From: Leisingera sp. ANG-M7
Lineage (GTDB): Bacteria; Pseudomonadota; Alphaproteobacteria; Rhodobacterales; Rhodobacteraceae
Reading direction: 5' to 3'
Assembly: GCF_000813965.1 (NCBI RefSeq)
Contig: NZ_JWLI01000006.1
Span: forward strand, 488,097 to 552,096
Length of the DNA: 64,000 nt
This document shows, in pieces, positions 1-10,151 of the stretch (within the stretch, counting starts at the first letter, position 1; each line of letters begins with the position of its first letter). The position numbers were made by a program, and so were the translations under genes. The notes beneath the pieces are model-generated. The model saw nothing but the letters and a program-made list of their open reading frames with translations, made no database searches and was not told where the DNA came from.

Positions 1-2
1 CG

Positions 3-239
3 TCACTGATCGTTCTGGTCGCCTATGCCTTCTCCTTCTACATGATGGGGCTTACGCTCAAATTCATGCCGGTGGGCATTGTCTACGCCATCTGGTCCGG
101 GCTTGGCATCCTGCTGATTGCAGTCATTGCTTTCATTGTTTTCGGTCAAAAGCTGGATCTTCCCGCCGTCATCGGCATGGTGCTGATCATGTCCGGGATT
201 GTCATCATCCACCTGTTTTCCAAGTCCTCGGGACACTGA
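3..239 (+). CDS. Small multidrug resistance (SMR/EmrE-type) efflux protein, 5' end missing
   Basis: The window opens inside this gene; 78 codons and the TGA stop remain, so about the first 30 residues of a typical 105-110 residue SMR protein are absent. The visible part is nearly all hydrophobic and carries the SMR signature around YAIWSGLGI (with the conserved Trp) followed by GQKLDLPAVIGM and a last helix ending IIHLFSKS. SMR proteins are four-helix inner-membrane proteins that work as dimers and exchange protons for cationic compounds; the glutamate of helix 1 would lie outside the window. The substrate cannot be told from this fragment. A Sug-type guanidinium exporter is a possible alternative, but the FGQKLDLPA stretch is closer to EmrE. 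Confidence 0.85.
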   Translation, partial: SLIVLVAYAFSFYMMGLTLKFMPVGIVYAIWSGLGILLIAVIAFIVFGQKLDLPAVIGMVLIMSGIVIIHLFSKSSGH

Positions 240-333
240 TCCGCCGTAGAAAGCGCCACACAGCGGTTTTCCTCTGGCCTTTGTGCGGGGTTCGGGCTAT
301 GCGCGGCCCAACTTCCTTACAAAGGCGAACGTC

Positions 334-2154
334 ATGGACCTGCGCAACATTGCGATCATTGCTCACGTTGACCACGGCAAAACCACCCTGGTCGACGAGC
401 TGCTGAAACAATCCGGCGCCTTCCGCGAAAATCAGGCTGTGGCGGAACGCGCCATGGACAGCAACGATCTGGAGCGCGAACGCGGCATCACTATTTTTGC
501 CAAACCGACTTCGGTCGAGTGGAACGGCACCCGGATCAACATCGTGGACACCCCCGGCCACGCCGATTTCGGCGGCGAGGTTGAGCGGATCCTGTCGATG
601 GTTGACGGCGTGGTGCTGCTTGTGGACGCCGCCGAAGGCCCGATGCCGCAGACCAAATTCGTGACCTCCAAGGCGCTGGCCCTGGGTCTGCGTCCGATCG
701 TTGTTCTGAACAAGGTCGACAAACCGGACGCCGAACCCGACCGCGCGCTGGACGAATGCTTTGACCTGTTCGCCTCGCTGGACGCCACCGAGGACCAGCT
801 GGACTTCCCGCACATGTACGCGTCCGGCCGTTCCGGCTGGGCCGATGCTGAACTGGACGGCCCGCGCAAGGACCTGCACGCACTGTTCAACCTGATCGTG
901 AACCACGTGCCGGAGCCGAAGCAGATCAAGCGTCAGGACGAAGATTTCCGGATGCTTGCCACCACCTTGGGCAGTGACCCGTTTGTTGGACGTCTGCTGA
1001 CCGGCCGCGTTGAATCCGGCAAGCTGAAGGTCGGTGCCACCGTGCAGGCGATCTCCCGTATCGGCCAGAAAATCGAACAGTTCCGCGTGACCCGGATCCA
1101 GGCTTTCCGCGGCCTGGCCCAGCAGGACATCGAAGAAGCCCAGGCAGGCGACATCGTCTCCATCGCCGGCATGTCCAAAGCCACCGTGGCCGACACCATC
1201 TGTGCGCTGGCTGTGGATGAGGCGCTGGACGCCCAGCCGATCGACCCGCCGACAATCACCGTGACCTTCGGCATCAACGACAGCCCGCTGGCTGGCCGTG
1301 ACGGCAAGAAAGTCCAGTCCCGCGTTATCCGCGACCGCCTGTTGAAAGAGGCCGAAAGCAACGTCGCCATCAAAATCGCCGACACCCCGGGCGGCGAAGC
1401 CTTCGAGGTCTCAGGCCGCGGCGAACTGCAGATGGGCGTTCTGATCGAAAACATGCGCCGCGAAGGGTTCGAGCTGTCGATCTCCCGCCCGCAAGTGATC
1501 ATGAAGGAAGTCGACGGCGTCCGCATGGAGCCGATCGAAGAAGCCACCATCGACGTCGATGACGAATACTCCGGCGCAGTGATCGAGAAACTGACCGGCG
1601 CCCGCAAGGGGGAGTTGGTCGAGATGAAACAGGCCGGTGCAGGCAAGACCCGCATCATTGCCCACGTCCCCTCCCGCGGGCTGATCGGCTACCACGGCGA
1701 GTTCCTGACCGACACCCGCGGCACCGGCGTGCTGAACCGCGTGTTCCACGGCTGGGCACCGCACAAGGGCGCAATCCCTGGCCGCCGCGCAGGCGTGCTG
1801 ATCTCGATGGAGAACGGCCAATCCGTGGCTTACGCGCTGTGGAACCTGGAAGAGCGCGGCAAGATGATGATCGGCGCCCAGGCCGACATCTACACTGGCA
1901 TGATCATTGGTGAGCATTCGCGCGACAACGACCTGGAAGTGAACCCGCTGAAGGGCAAAAAGTTGACCAACGTTCGGGCCTCTGGCACCGACGATGCGGT
2001 CCGCCTGACCACACCGATGACGCTGTCGCTGGAAGAGGCCATCGCCTATATCAACGACGACGAGCTGGTTGAGGTGACGCCGAACAACGTGCGTCTGCGC
2101 AAGCGCTACCTGGACCCGCATGAGCGCAAGCGGATGTCCAAGGCCAGCGCCTGA
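334..2154 (+). CDS. typA: Ribosome-associated GTPase TypA/BipA
   Basis: A 606-residue translational GTPase of normal TypA length. The G domain is N-terminal: AHVDHGKTT (about residues 10-18), the switch region [13 protein letters not shown] and NKVD are all present. The EF-G-like domains and the TypA-specific C-terminal region follow ([11 protein letters not shown] and a basic end, [14 protein letters not shown]). TypA binds the ribosome and supports 50S assembly and growth under stress. I chose the ATG at 334 because the family begins [18 protein letters not shown]; an in-frame ATG at 283 would add 17 residues unlike the family. The gene stands alone between the SMR gene and a strong terminator. 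Confidence 0.97.
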   Translation: MDLRNIAIIAHVDHGKTTLVDELLKQSGAFRENQAVAERAMDSNDLERERGITIFAKPTSVEWNGTRINIVDTPGHADFGGEVERILSMVDGVVLLVDAAEGPMPQTKFVTSKALALGLRPIVVLNKVDKPDAEPDRALDECFDLFASLDATEDQLDFPHMYASGRSGWADAELDGPRKDLHALFNLIVNHVPEPKQIKRQDEDFRMLATTLGSDPFVGRLLTGRVESGKLKVGATVQAISRIGQKIEQFRVTRIQAFRGLAQQDIEEAQAGDIVSIAGMSKATVADTICALAVDEALDAQPIDPPTITVTFGINDSPLAGRDGKKVQSRVIRDRLLKEAESNVAIKIADTPGGEAFEVSGRGELQMGVLIENMRREGFELSISRPQVIMKEVDGVRMEPIEEATIDVDDEYSGAVIEKLTGARKGELVEMKQAGAGKTRIIAHVPSRGLIGYHGEFLTDTRGTGVLNRVFHGWAPHKGAIPGRRAGVLISMENGQSVAYALWNLEERGKMMIGAQADIYTGMIIGEHSRDNDLEVNPLKGKKLTNVRASGTDDAVRLTTPMTLSLEEAIAYINDDELVEVTPNNVRLRKRYLDPHERKRMSKASA

Positions 2155-2162
2155 CGAAAAAG

Positions 2163-2194
2163 AAACGGCGGCAGAGAGATCTGCCGCCGTTTTT
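2163..2194. terminator. Bidirectional intrinsic terminator between typA and the MOSC gene
   Basis: A 9-bp perfect stem (CGGCGGCAG at 2166-2174 and CTGCCGCCG at 2181-2189) with a 6-nt loop is flanked by AAA on the left and TTTTT on the right (2190-2194). It ends typA and can also serve the convergent MOSC gene, whose stop codon touches the T tract. Confidence 0.9.
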
Positions 2195-2676
2195 CATTCC
2201 GTGTCCTGCAAGACTGTCACCTTGTCGCTCACGGTGACCCTGCCCGGCTCCAACACCTCAGCGTACCAGCCGCCGTGGCCGCGCATCGCATTGTAACCGC
2301 CATGGCCCAGCACTTCCTCCATCCGCGAACATGGCGGACAAGGGCCAGTGACACGCAGCACCGCACTGCCGACCCGCAGCGTTGCCTTGCGCAGGGCTGC
2401 AAGGTTGATCCCTGAAACAAGAAGATTTCGCCGCAACTGCTCCGGATCAACGGCCTCAAGGCCCGCTAGGCTTGCGATCACCGGGAGGTGTTCCGCCTGA
2501 ATCAAGGTTACTGCGCGCTTACCTTCTTTGGCGTGGTCCCCTCTTAGACCACCAACGGACATGCCAGTCGCCTCAGGCGCCTGAACCTCTTCACGCCTGC
2601 CAGGGCGCACACCAATCCACACCACCCGGCCCGGGGCCGCATGACGCTTCAGCATTTCCGCAAATGCGGTGACCAT
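2194..2676 (-). CDS. MOSC-domain protein (molybdenum-cofactor sulfurase C-terminal type)
   Basis: A 160-residue protein with the MOSC core: a GLRGDHA turn, RRNLLVSGINLAALR, then the cysteine motif GPCPPCSRM and HGGYNAMRGHGGWYAEVL. MOSC domains handle sulfur or the molybdenum cofactor, and the conserved Cys of the GPCxPC motif is thought to carry sulfur. This is a stand-alone MOSC protein without the beta-barrel N-terminal domain of YcbX, and its substrate is unknown. Its start overlaps the stop of the DUF1330 gene by one base (TAATG), so the two are almost surely co-transcribed. Confidence 0.85.
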   Translation of the reverse strand: MVTAFAEMLKRHAAPGRVVWIGVRPGRREEVQAPEATGMSVGGLRGDHAKEGKRAVTLIQAEHLPVIASLAGLEAVDPEQLRRNLLVSGINLAALRKATLRVGSAVLRVTGPCPPCSRMEEVLGHGGYNAMRGHGGWYAEVLEPGRVTVSDKVTVLQDTE

Positions 2677-2963
2677 TACTCGGAGGTTTCCACCACCATC
2701 AGCTCGCGCTCAGACGCGCCGCGCGCATGATTCAGGGCTTCCTGGTATTCGGGGCTGTGATAGCAATCCACCGCGGCTTCGATACTGGGGAATTTCGCAA
2801 CCACGTTGCGCGGGCGCTCCTTGCCCTCCAGCTGCACAAACCGGCCGCCGCGGGCGATGAATTCCCCGCCGTGCGCGGCAATAGCCGGACCTGCCAACTC
2901 GGCATATTTGCCGTAGGCATCTGCGTCGGTGACGGTCACATGTGCGATCCAGAGTGCGGGCAT
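2676..2963 (-). CDS. DUF1330-family protein (dimeric alpha-beta barrel)
   Basis: A 95-residue protein matching DUF1330: ALWIAHVTVTDADAYGKYAE at the start, a central GGEFIARGG, FPSIEAAVDCYHSPEYQEAL, and an acidic end. The fold is a small ferredoxin-like dimer found in monooxygenase-like and stress proteins, and no reaction is established for the family. It lies directly upstream of the MOSC gene with a TAATG junction, so it is the first gene of a two-gene unit on the minus strand. The start gives the family-typical MPALWIAHV beginning. Confidence 0.85.
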   Translation of the reverse strand: MPALWIAHVTVTDADAYGKYAELAGPAIAAHGGEFIARGGRFVQLEGKERPRNVVAKFPSIEAAVDCYHSPEYQEALNHARGASERELMVVETSE

Positions 2964-2984
2964 CGGAGCCTCCCTTAGTGATGA

Positions 2985-3018
2985 TCTTTCCGGCAGCTTA
3001 GGCAGTTTGCCGGAAAGA
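2985..3018. repeat. 11-bp inverted repeat between alaS and the DUF1330 gene
   Basis: TCTTTCCGGCA (2985-2995) and TGCCGGAAAGA (3008-3018) form a perfect 11-bp stem with a 12-nt loop. It lies just after the alaS stop on the minus strand. There is no T tract on the minus strand; on the plus strand a T6 run lies about 6 nt after the stem, but no plus-strand gene reads into it. It could be a terminator-like hairpin for alaS. Confidence 0.5.
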
Positions 3019-3041
3019 CCAAGTATTTTTTGACCAAATGG

Positions 3042-5693
3042 TCAGCCCGCCAGCAAAGCCTCTGCTGCCTTGATGGCTTCCTCGGCGCCAGAGAAGTCCT
3101 TGCCGCCGCCCTGGGCCAAATCCGGACGGCCGCCGCCACCCTTACCGCCCACTGCAGGGACTGCTGCCTTGAGCACGTCAACGGCAGAGACTTCGCTGGT
3201 CAGATCGTCGGTGACACCGGCCGCGACAGCAACCTTGCCATCTTCTTCGGCGATCAGAAGGATCACACCGGAGCCGATGTTCTGCTTGTGCTTGTCGATC
3301 AGGCCGCGCAGGTCCTTGCCGGACACGCCCTGCAGCGCCTGGGCCAGGAAATTCTTGCCATTCACGTTCTTGGCCTCGGCACCGCCGCCGGAGCCGCCGC
3401 CCATGGCGATTTGCTGCTTGAGATTGGAGATCTCGTTCTGCAGCGCCTTGCGTTCATCCATCATCGCCTTCAGGCGGTCCAGAACCTCCACTGGCTGCGC
3501 CTTCAAGGCACCGGCGACCTCTGCCATCCGGCCCGCTTCACGCTCCAGATGCTCAACCGCCGCCGCACCGGTCAGCGCCTCGATCCGGCGCACACCAGCC
3601 GATGACGCGCTGTCGCCCAGGATGACAAATGTGCCGATGTCGCCAGTCTGCTTCACATGGGTGCCGCCGCACAGTTCGATCGAGTAAGTATCGCCATCGT
3701 GGCCCTTGCCGGTCGGCGCGCGGCCCATGGAGACAACACGGACCTCTTCGCCGTATTTTTCGCCGAACAACGCCTGGGCGCCAAGCTCACGCGCGTCATC
3801 GGGGGTCATGATCCGTGTCGACACGGGTGTATTCTGGCGAATGAAGTCATTCACTTCCGAGCCGACCTTGGCCAGTTCGTCCGCGTTCATCGCCTTGTTG
3901 TGGCTGAAGTCGAACCGCAGGCGGTCCTCGGCGTTCAACGACCCCTTCTGCGCCACATGTTCCCCCAACGCATTGCGCAGGGCTTCGTGCAGCAGGTGCG
4001 TAGCGGAGTGGTTGGCACGGATCTTGCTGCGGCGTGCGTGATCCACTTCCATCGCCGCGCCTTTGCCCACGGCAATCTCGCCCTCGGTCACTTCGGAGAT
4101 GTGCAGGAAAAGGCCCTCCACCTTCTTGGTGTCGGTGATACGGGCCGCGCCGCCTTCAACGGTCAGCACGCCGGTGTCACCCACCTGGCCGCCGCTTTCG
4201 CCGTAAAACGGCGTCTGGTTCAGGATGACCTGCACCGTGTCGCCCTTGGCCGCGGACTGCACCTGCGCACCGTCCTTGACGATGGCAACGATCTGGCCCT
4301 CGGCCTTCTCGGTCTCATAACCCAGGAAATCAGTGGTGCCGGCGGCGTCCACGATGTCGAAGTAAACCTTCACATCCGCGGCTTCGCCCAGGCCAATGCC
4401 GCCTGCGCGGGATTTCTCTTTCTGCTCTTTCATCGCAGCGTCGAACCCATCGGTGTCGACCTCGATTTCCTTGGCGCGCAGGGCGTCCTGCGTCAGGTCG
4501 AGCGGGAAGCCATAAGTGTCATACAGCTTGAACGCAGTCTCGCCCGGCAGCACATCGCCCTTGCCCAGGTCACCGGAGGCTTCGTCCAGCAGTTTCAGAC
4601 CGCGGTCCAGGGTTTTGAGGAAACGGGTTTCTTCCTGCTCAAATGTCTCTTCGATCAGCGCCTGCCCTTGGCCAAGTTCCGGATAGGCCGCGCCCATTTT
4701 CTGGACCAGCGACGGCACCAGCTTTTGCATCACCGGATCGGTGGCCCCCAGAAGCGAGGCATGACGCATCGCGCGGCGCATGATCCGGCGCAGAACATAG
4801 CCGCGGCCTTCGTTCGACGGCAGCACGCCTTCGGCAATCAGGAAGGAGCAGGAACGCAAGTGATCCGCGATCACCCGATGATGCACGTTCTGATCACCGA
4901 ACGGATCGGTGTTGGTGACGTTTGCTGAGGCTTCGATCAGCGACTTGAACAGATCGGTTTCATAGTTGTCGTGGGTGCCCTGCAACAGCGCCGCAATCCG
5001 CTCCAGTCCCATGCCGGTGTCGATGGACTGCATCTCGAGGTCAACCATCGAGCCGTCCGCGAACTTCTCGTTCTGCATGAAGACGAGGTTCCAGATCTCG
5101 ATGAACCGGTCGCCGTCTTCCTCCGGCGAACCCGGAGGGCCGCCCCAGATGTGGTCGCCGTGGTCATAGAAGATCTCGGTGCAGGGGCCGCAAGGACCGG
5201 TATCGCCCATCTGCCAGAAGTTGTCGGACGTGGCGATACGGATAATCCGGTCCTCCGGCACGCCGATCTTCTTCCAGATATCAAAGGCTTCGTCATCGGT
5301 GTGATAGACGGTGGTGTAAAGCCGGTCCTTTGGAACCTCGAGTTCCTTGGTGATCAATTCCCAGGCAAAGGGGATCGCCTCATGCTTGAAGTAGTCGCCA
5401 AAGGAGAAGTTGCCGAGCATCTCGAAAAACGTGTGATGGCGCGCGGTGTAGCCCACATTGTCGAGATCGTTGTGCTTGCCGCCTGCGCGCACGCATTTCT
5501 GCGAAGTGGTCGCGCGCTTGTAGTCGCGGGTTTCCACCCCGGTAAAACAGTTCTTGAACTGAACCATCCCTGAGTTTGTGAACATCAGGGTGGGGTCATT
5601 GCGCGGTACCAGCGGGCTGGAATCGACAACTTCATGCCCCTGTTTGGCAAAGTAGTTCAGAAAGGTAGAGCGGATATCGTTGAGCGTCGGCAT
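3042..5693 (-). CDS. alaS: Alanyl-tRNA synthetase
   Basis: A full-length 883-residue AlaRS that charges tRNA-Ala with alanine. The N-terminal class II catalytic domain opens with the family hallmark [20 protein letters not shown]. The editing domain carries [11 protein letters not shown] and the zinc/editing motif CGGTHV. The end has the oligomerisation/C-Ala region with a glycine-rich linker (AMGGGSGGG) and a final [13 protein letters not shown] motif. It lies downstream of recA in the same direction, separated by a clear terminator, so it probably has its own promoter in 5694-5788, although no good -35/-10 pair is evident there. Confidence 0.98.
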   Translation of the reverse strand: MPTLNDIRSTFLNYFAKQGHEVVDSSPLVPRNDPTLMFTNSGMVQFKNCFTGVETRDYKRATTSQKCVRAGGKHNDLDNVGYTARHHTFFEMLGNFSFGDYFKHEAIPFAWELITKELEVPKDRLYTTVYHTDDEAFDIWKKIGVPEDRIIRIATSDNFWQMGDTGPCGPCTEIFYDHGDHIWGGPPGSPEEDGDRFIEIWNLVFMQNEKFADGSMVDLEMQSIDTGMGLERIAALLQGTHDNYETDLFKSLIEASANVTNTDPFGDQNVHHRVIADHLRSCSFLIAEGVLPSNEGRGYVLRRIMRRAMRHASLLGATDPVMQKLVPSLVQKMGAAYPELGQGQALIEETFEQEETRFLKTLDRGLKLLDEASGDLGKGDVLPGETAFKLYDTYGFPLDLTQDALRAKEIEVDTDGFDAAMKEQKEKSRAGGIGLGEAADVKVYFDIVDAAGTTDFLGYETEKAEGQIVAIVKDGAQVQSAAKGDTVQVILNQTPFYGESGGQVGDTGVLTVEGGAARITDTKKVEGLFLHISEVTEGEIAVGKGAAMEVDHARRSKIRANHSATHLLHEALRNALGEHVAQKGSLNAEDRLRFDFSHNKAMNADELAKVGSEVNDFIRQNTPVSTRIMTPDDARELGAQALFGEKYGEEVRVVSMGRAPTGKGHDGDTYSIELCGGTHVKQTGDIGTFVILGDSASSAGVRRIEALTGAAAVEHLEREAGRMAEVAGALKAQPVEVLDRLKAMMDERKALQNEISNLKQQIAMGGGSGGGAEAKNVNGKNFLAQALQGVSGKDLRGLIDKHKQNIGSGVILLIAEEDGKVAVAAGVTDDLTSEVSAVDVLKAAVPAVGGKGGGGRPDLAQGGGKDFSGAEEAIKAAEALLAG

Positions 5694-5788
5694 ATGCGGG
5701 ATCTCTTGCGGGCTTAAAACAAGCGTTCCGGGCAGGTTTAACCGCCCGCCGACGCACTGTCCACAGCGGGAAGCGGCATGGTTTCATG

Positions 5789-5816
5789 AAAAAGGGCGCA
5801 GCTCGCGCCGCGCCCT
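5789..5816 (-). terminator. Intrinsic terminator of recA
   Basis: On the minus strand the stem AGGGCGC / GCGCCCT (right arm 5810-5816, left arm 5793-5799 in window coordinates) is followed by T residues (A run at 5789-5793 on the plus strand). It separates recA from alaS. Confidence 0.8.
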
Positions 5817-5850
5817 CACCGTTTAAGTATTTGATCAGATTTTCCGGCGT

Positions 5851-6918
5851 TTAGGCCTCAAGGATATCGTCTGCGTCGTCTGTTTCAGGGCGCTCGAATT
5901 CCAGCCCGTGGGAAGCGCGGATCTTGTCCTCGATGTCAAAGGCAACAGACGGGTTTTCCTTCAGGAAGGTCTTGGCGTTTTCCCGCCCCTGCCCGATCCG
6001 TTCATCCCCGTAGGAGAACCAGGCGCCGGACTTGTTGACGACACCGGCCGCCACACCCAGGTCCAGCAGCTCGCCCATCTTGGAGATGCCTTCGCCATAC
6101 ATGATGTCGAACTCCACCTGTTTGAACGGCGGCGCGACCTTGTTCTTCACCACTTTGACACGGGTTGCGTTGCCGACCACCTCGTCCCGGTCCTTGATCG
6201 CGCCGATGCGGCGGATGTCCAGGCGGACGGAGGAGTAGAATTTCAGTGCGTTGCCGCCGGTTGTGGTTTCGGGCGAGCCGAACATCACGCCGATCTTCAT
6301 GCGGATCTGGTTGATGAAGATCACCATGCATTTGGAGCGGCTGATGGAGCCGGTCAGCTTGCGCATTGCCTGGCTCATCAGACGGGCCTGCACACCAACG
6401 TTGCTGTCGCCCATATCACCCTCAAGTTCGGACTTCGGGGTCAGCGCCGCCACCGAGTCGACGATCACCATGTTGACCGCGCCGGAGCGCACCAGGGTGT
6501 CGGTGATTTCCAGCGCCTGTTCGCCGGTGTCGGGCTGCGAAATCAGCAGCTCATCCAGATCAACGCCCAGCTTGGCCGCATACTGCGGGTCCAGCGCATG
6601 TTCCGCGTCGACAAAGGCGCAAACGCCGCCCTTCTTCTGCTGTTCTGCAATGCAGTGCAGTGTCAACGTCGTCTTGCCGGAGCTTTCCGGGCCGTAGATT
6701 TCAATAATCCGCCCCATCGGCAGGCCGCCGATCCCCAGCGCGATGTCGAGCCCCAGAGAGCCGGTCGAGCTTGCCTCGATCTCGTGCATGGCATTGCCAT
6801 CGCCGAGCTTCATGATCGAACCCTTGCCGAACTGCCGCTCAATCTGGGCAAGCGCGCTGTCGAGCGCCTTTTGCTTGTCACCGCTTACTTTATTTTTCAT
6901 GGTCAAAAGATCCGCCAT
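5851..6918 (-). CDS. recA: RecA recombinase
   Basis: A 355-residue RecA that catalyses ATP-dependent strand exchange and stimulates LexA self-cleavage. Visible marks are [20 protein letters not shown] near the start, the Walker A loop GPESSGKT (residues 76-83), the Walker B region [10 protein letters not shown] and the L2-loop region [18 protein letters not shown] chose the ATG at 6918 ([10 protein letters not shown]) over the upstream ATG at 6945 because an AAGGAC/AAGGG ribosome-binding stretch lies just before it and homologues begin near here. An SOS box lies 57-71 bases upstream, consistent with LexA control. The divergent neighbour is a sulfotransferase-like gene. Confidence 0.98.
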   Translation of the reverse strand: MADLLTMKNKVSGDKQKALDSALAQIERQFGKGSIMKLGDGNAMHEIEASSTGSLGLDIALGIGGLPMGRIIEIYGPESSGKTTLTLHCIAEQQKKGGVCAFVDAEHALDPQYAAKLGVDLDELLISQPDTGEQALEITDTLVRSGAVNMVIVDSVAALTPKSELEGDMGDSNVGVQARLMSQAMRKLTGSISRSKCMVIFINQIRMKIGVMFGSPETTTGGNALKFYSSVRLDIRRIGAIKDRDEVVGNATRVKVVKNKVAPPFKQVEFDIMYGEGISKMGELLDLGVAAGVVNKSGAWFSYGDERIGQGRENAKTFLKENPSVAFDIEDKIRASHGLEFERPETDDADDILEA

Positions 6919-6974
6919 AGTCCCTTGTCCTTTTCTATGTGTCACACACCGGGGCGCGCGGCAATCACTGCTTT

Positions 6975-6989
6975 GTTCACCTCTTGTTC
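6975..6989. promoter_or_regulatory. LexA SOS box upstream of recA
   Basis: GTTC (6975-6978), seven bases, GTTC (6986-6989): an exact match to the alphaproteobacterial LexA site GTTC-N7-GTTC (GAAC-N7-GAAC on the recA strand). It lies 57 bases before the recA ATG. A weak TTGCAA / TCATAA promoter-like pair can be read on the minus strand just upstream and overlapping it. Confidence 0.85.
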
Positions 6990-7110
6990 CTTATGAGATC
7001 AAAAAGAGAACATTGCAACAAGTTTCTGGTGTACCCACTTCGGGAGCTGGATGTTAAAGATTGGTTTATGGTTAATCAGCAGCAAGAATTTTTACCGGGC
7101 AGTTGACGGA

Positions 7111-7710
7111 ATGATGATATTTTTCAAGGAACGGCTGGCGCTTCTGTCTGTTCCCAAGACCGGCACCACCGCGTTTCAAGCGGCTCTGCGCGACCGCGCC
7201 GACATGGTGATTTCCGATCCGCCTGAGCTGAAACATGCGCCGCTCTACCGCTACAACCGCTGGATCCGGCCAATGTTTGAAAAGGTCTGCGGCACTGAAC
7301 TGGAGGTTGCGGCTGTCGTGCGCGAACCTGTCAGCTGGCTGGGCAGCTGGTACCGGTACCGTCAACGGCCGGCGCTGGACGGCAAGCCCAACTCGACCAA
7401 AGGGATCAGTTTCGACGACTTCCTGCGCGCTTATTGCAAAGGCAAGCCGCCCGCCTTTGCCAACGTCGGCAGCCAGGCGAAGTTCCTCGAGGCCCAGCCC
7501 AATGGCTGCAGGGTGAACCATCTTTTCCGCTACGAGGATCAGGAAGCGCTTAAAGGGTTTCTTGAATCTCGTCTGAACACCGGAATTCGCCTGGAACGCA
7601 AAAACGTCAGCCCTCAAGCGCCTTTGAACCTCAGCTCTGAAGCTGAGGCGCATCTGCGGCGCAAGCGCGCGGCTGAGTTCGAATTATACAGCAGCATTCC
7701 GAGCCGCTGA
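7111..7710 (+). CDS. Sulfotransferase-family-like protein
   Basis: A 199-residue protein with a P-loop-like 5'-phosphosulfate-binding motif, LLSVPKTGTTAFQAAL, close to the start, as in PAPS-dependent sulfotransferases. A second conserved feature is AAVVREPVSWLGSWYRYR, matching the RxP.xxxxSxY 3'-phosphate-binding region. FRYEDQEALKGFL and a C-terminal helix follow. The likely role is transfer of a sulfuryl group to an unknown acceptor in the cytosol. I prefer the ATG pair at 7111/7114 because homologues begin a few residues before the PKTGTT motif; the ATG at 7051 has a better ribosome-binding site (GGGAG) and would give 219 residues. I recall relatives mislabelled gamma-glutamyl kinase; nothing here supports that label. 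Confidence 0.75.
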   Translation: MMIFFKERLALLSVPKTGTTAFQAALRDRADMVISDPPELKHAPLYRYNRWIRPMFEKVCGTELEVAAVVREPVSWLGSWYRYRQRPALDGKPNSTKGISFDDFLRAYCKGKPPAFANVGSQAKFLEAQPNGCRVNHLFRYEDQEALKGFLESRLNTGIRLERKNVSPQAPLNLSSEAEAHLRRKRAAEFELYSSIPSR

Positions 7711-7712
7711 AA

Positions 7713-7740
7713 GACAACCCGCGGGATCCGGCAGGTTGTC
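7713..7740. terminator. Possible hairpin between convergent genes, no T tract
   Basis: GACAACC (7713-7719) and GGTTGTC (7734-7740) form a 7-bp stem with a 14-nt GC-rich loop. It lies between the convergent ends of the sulfotransferase-like gene and cckA. No poly-T follows on either strand. Confidence 0.35.
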
Positions 7741-7743
7741 AGA

Positions 7744-10059
7744 TCAATGCAGCTGCGCGTGCACTGTCTCGGTCAACTGGTTGAGAGAGAAAGGTTTTGG
7801 CAGGAAGACAGAGTTCGGCACATCCGGCTCTGCTTCGCCAAAGGCACCCTCTGCATAGCCGGAGACAAACACTACGCGGGTATCCGGGCGTTCCTTCAGC
7901 GCCTCGCGGACCCAGCTGGGGCCGTCCATGCCTGGCATCACCACATCTGTCACGAATACATCTACCGTAAGTCCGGGATCTTCAAGCGTGCGCAGGGCGT
8001 CTTCAGCAGATTCGGCCTCCAGCACCGTGTAGCCGCGCATCCTGAGCGCGCGCGACGCGAAGGCACGCACCGGCGCCTCGTCCTCGACCAGCAGCACAAC
8101 CCCTTCGCCGTGCTGAGCGGCGGCAGCCTTATCGGCCGCAGCTTCCGGTTTCTCCGCGGCCAGTTGCTCGGCCTGCTGCTTGTAGACCGGAAAGAACAGG
8201 GTGAACTGCGTTCCGTGGCCTTTCACCGAATCGACAAAGATATAGCCGCCGGTCTGCTTGATGATACCGTAGGCCGTGGAAAGCCCCAGACCGGTCCCCT
8301 CACCCGTGCGCTTTGTGGTATAGAAAGGTTCAAACACCTTTTGCAGCTTGTCCGGGGCAATCCCGACACCCTCGTCTGAGACCTTCACCGTCACCCAATC
8401 GCCGGCAGGCACTGTTGCCCGGTTGCGCTCCAAAGGTTTTTCAAGCGAGACAACTTCGGTCTCAACCCGGATTTCACCGCCCTGAGGCATCGCATCGCGG
8501 GCGTTCACAACCAGGTTCATCAGAACCTGTTCCAGCTGCCGCTTGTCGGCCCGGATCGATTTCATCACAGGATCGTGGCTGAGCGTCAGGGTGACCCTCT
8601 CCCCGACCAGTCGGTTCAGCAGATGGGTCAGGTCGGACAGCGTATCCCGGACATCCAAGGTTTCCGGCTGCAATGTCTGCTTGCGGGAGAACGCCAGCAA
8701 TTGGCTCACCAATGACGCCGCCCGGTTTGCGTTTTCATGAATCTGAATCAGATCGCCATAGTCCTGGTCGCCCTGATCGTGGCGCAGCAACAGCAGATCG
8801 CAATGGCCGGAAATCGCCGTCAGCAAGTTGTTGAAATCATGCGCAACACCGCCTGCCAGCTGGCCGATTGCCTGCATCTTCTGGCTTTGGACAAATTGCG
8901 CCTCCAGCGTCTTAAGCTCTGTGGCGTCATTCAGAACCGCAATGAGCAGCGGCGTCCCGTCTTCCACCACGCGGGTCAGCGTAACCTGGACAAAGACCTC
9001 CTTGTCAGAGCGCGAAAGCCGCAGGAATTCCGACTTGTTCGGGGCCAGCCCGTCGGCTGTGTCGCGCAGCCAATCCGACATCGGGCGGCCAAGACCCTCC
9101 ATAAGCTGGCCCAGTTTCAGGCTGGCGCAGCTGTCGACCCCAAGAAGCCGGAGCGCCATCCGGTTGCTGCTCAGGATCTCTCCTGTAGGCGCCACTTTGA
9201 GGAAAGGCACCGGCAGCGCCTCGAACCCGGCCCGGGCGGATTCAAAACTGCTTTCATCCACCTCCATCAGAAACAGTTCGCTGCGGCCCTGGGTCCGGTT
9301 CTGCTCGCTCACGAGCACCTGCACAGGCCCCTTCTTGGTGCTCAGCGTGTTGATCTGCCCCGGCAGCACCGGAAGCGACGGAAACAGGCGGTCCGTGGAC
9401 TTCACCCGTTCGCCGATCAGGCTGCGTGCGGCCTCGTTCATGAACAGCACCGTGCCAGTGCGGCCCACGGTAATCATCGGAACCGGTAACGCATCGGCGC
9501 CGCGGCCATTGCCGCCCCGATCCAGAATATCCTCGACCCTCCACAGGAAACTGCCGCCGCTCATCTGGTGCACCGCCAGACGAACATGTCCTCGGCGGGT
9601 GACAATATCCTCACGTGCCGAACCGTCGACGCGGGCGCGGCTTTGCAACCGGTAGAGCACCGCAGAGGGGTTGGCGAGGATTGACCGCAGCGAGCCCGCC
9701 AGCGTTTCGCGGCCGGCATCTTCAAACCGTTTCACCGCAGCGCCATTGCACGCGTGAATCATTCCGTCACCGTCGGTGACAAAGCTGGGGGTTGCATCCT
9801 TTTCGATGAAACCTGTCAGCAATTCCGCTGCCATCGCCCGCGCATTCAACCGCGTCCGCGTCTGCACCACCAGCAGCGCTGCAACCGCTGTCAGCGTCAG
9901 CCCCACCATGACAAATCCGCGGCCCATCCAGTGCGGCAGCGGCAGGATCCATGGCGCTGCCATCAGCATTAACGCCAGCAGCAGTGTTGCGGCCAGCCGG
10001 GCGTGTTCAGGTGCGTAAACGCGCAGTTCCGGAACGGAGGTTTCTAGGCGACCGGACAT
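7744..10059 (-). CDS. cckA: Hybrid sensor histidine kinase CckA
   Basis: A 771-residue hybrid kinase. From the ATG at 10059 it has two membrane helices (about 22-41 and 47-65), three PAS-like segments (about 85-180, 190-270, 280-385), a HisKA domain with phospho-acceptor His407 in [11 protein letters not shown], an ATPase domain ([27 protein letters not shown]) and a C-terminal receiver with Asp705 in [10 protein letters not shown]. CckA phosphorylates, and as a phosphatase drains, the phosphotransferase ChpT and so the master regulator CtrA; in this family the relay controls motility, gene transfer agents and the cell cycle. An upstream ATG at 10092 would add 11 residues. A CtrA-type site lies 50 bases upstream of the start. 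Confidence 0.93.
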   Translation of the reverse strand: MSGRLETSVPELRVYAPEHARLAATLLLALMLMAAPWILPLPHWMGRGFVMVGLTLTAVAALLVVQTRTRLNARAMAAELLTGFIEKDATPSFVTDGDGMIHACNGAAVKRFEDAGRETLAGSLRSILANPSAVLYRLQSRARVDGSAREDIVTRRGHVRLAVHQMSGGSFLWRVEDILDRGGNGRGADALPVPMITVGRTGTVLFMNEAARSLIGERVKSTDRLFPSLPVLPGQINTLSTKKGPVQVLVSEQNRTQGRSELFLMEVDESSFESARAGFEALPVPFLKVAPTGEILSSNRMALRLLGVDSCASLKLGQLMEGLGRPMSDWLRDTADGLAPNKSEFLRLSRSDKEVFVQVTLTRVVEDGTPLLIAVLNDATELKTLEAQFVQSQKMQAIGQLAGGVAHDFNNLLTAISGHCDLLLLRHDQGDQDYGDLIQIHENANRAASLVSQLLAFSRKQTLQPETLDVRDTLSDLTHLLNRLVGERVTLTLSHDPVMKSIRADKRQLEQVLMNLVVNARDAMPQGGEIRVETEVVSLEKPLERNRATVPAGDWVTVKVSDEGVGIAPDKLQKVFEPFYTTKRTGEGTGLGLSTAYGIIKQTGGYIFVDSVKGHGTQFTLFFPVYKQQAEQLAAEKPEAAADKAAAAQHGEGVVLLVEDEAPVRAFASRALRMRGYTVLEAESAEDALRTLEDPGLTVDVFVTDVVMPGMDGPSWVREALKERPDTRVVFVSGYAEGAFGEAEPDVPNSVFLPKPFSLNQLTETVHAQLH

Positions 10060-10108
10060 TGCGGCTCCATGGTCAGTGCATATTGCCGCCATAACGCGGC
10101 GGTTTAGG

Positions 10109-10123
10109 TTAAAACCACGTTAA
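10109..10123. promoter_or_regulatory. CtrA-type binding site upstream of cckA
   Basis: TTAA (10109-10112), seven bases, TTAA (10120-10123): an exact match to the CtrA consensus TTAA-N7-TTAA. It lies between cckA and the methyltransferase gene, 50 bases before the preferred cckA start. Binding has not been shown; the match and its place in front of the CtrA-pathway kinase are the evidence. Confidence 0.65.
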
Positions 10124-10151
10124 GAAACACAAAGGTTCTACTGCCGAAACC

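Noticed and set aside
3031..3044. TGACCA-AA-TGGTCA palindrome, like a TetR operator
   Set aside because: It overlaps the alaS stop codon and no TetR-type gene or start is near. Chance is more likely.
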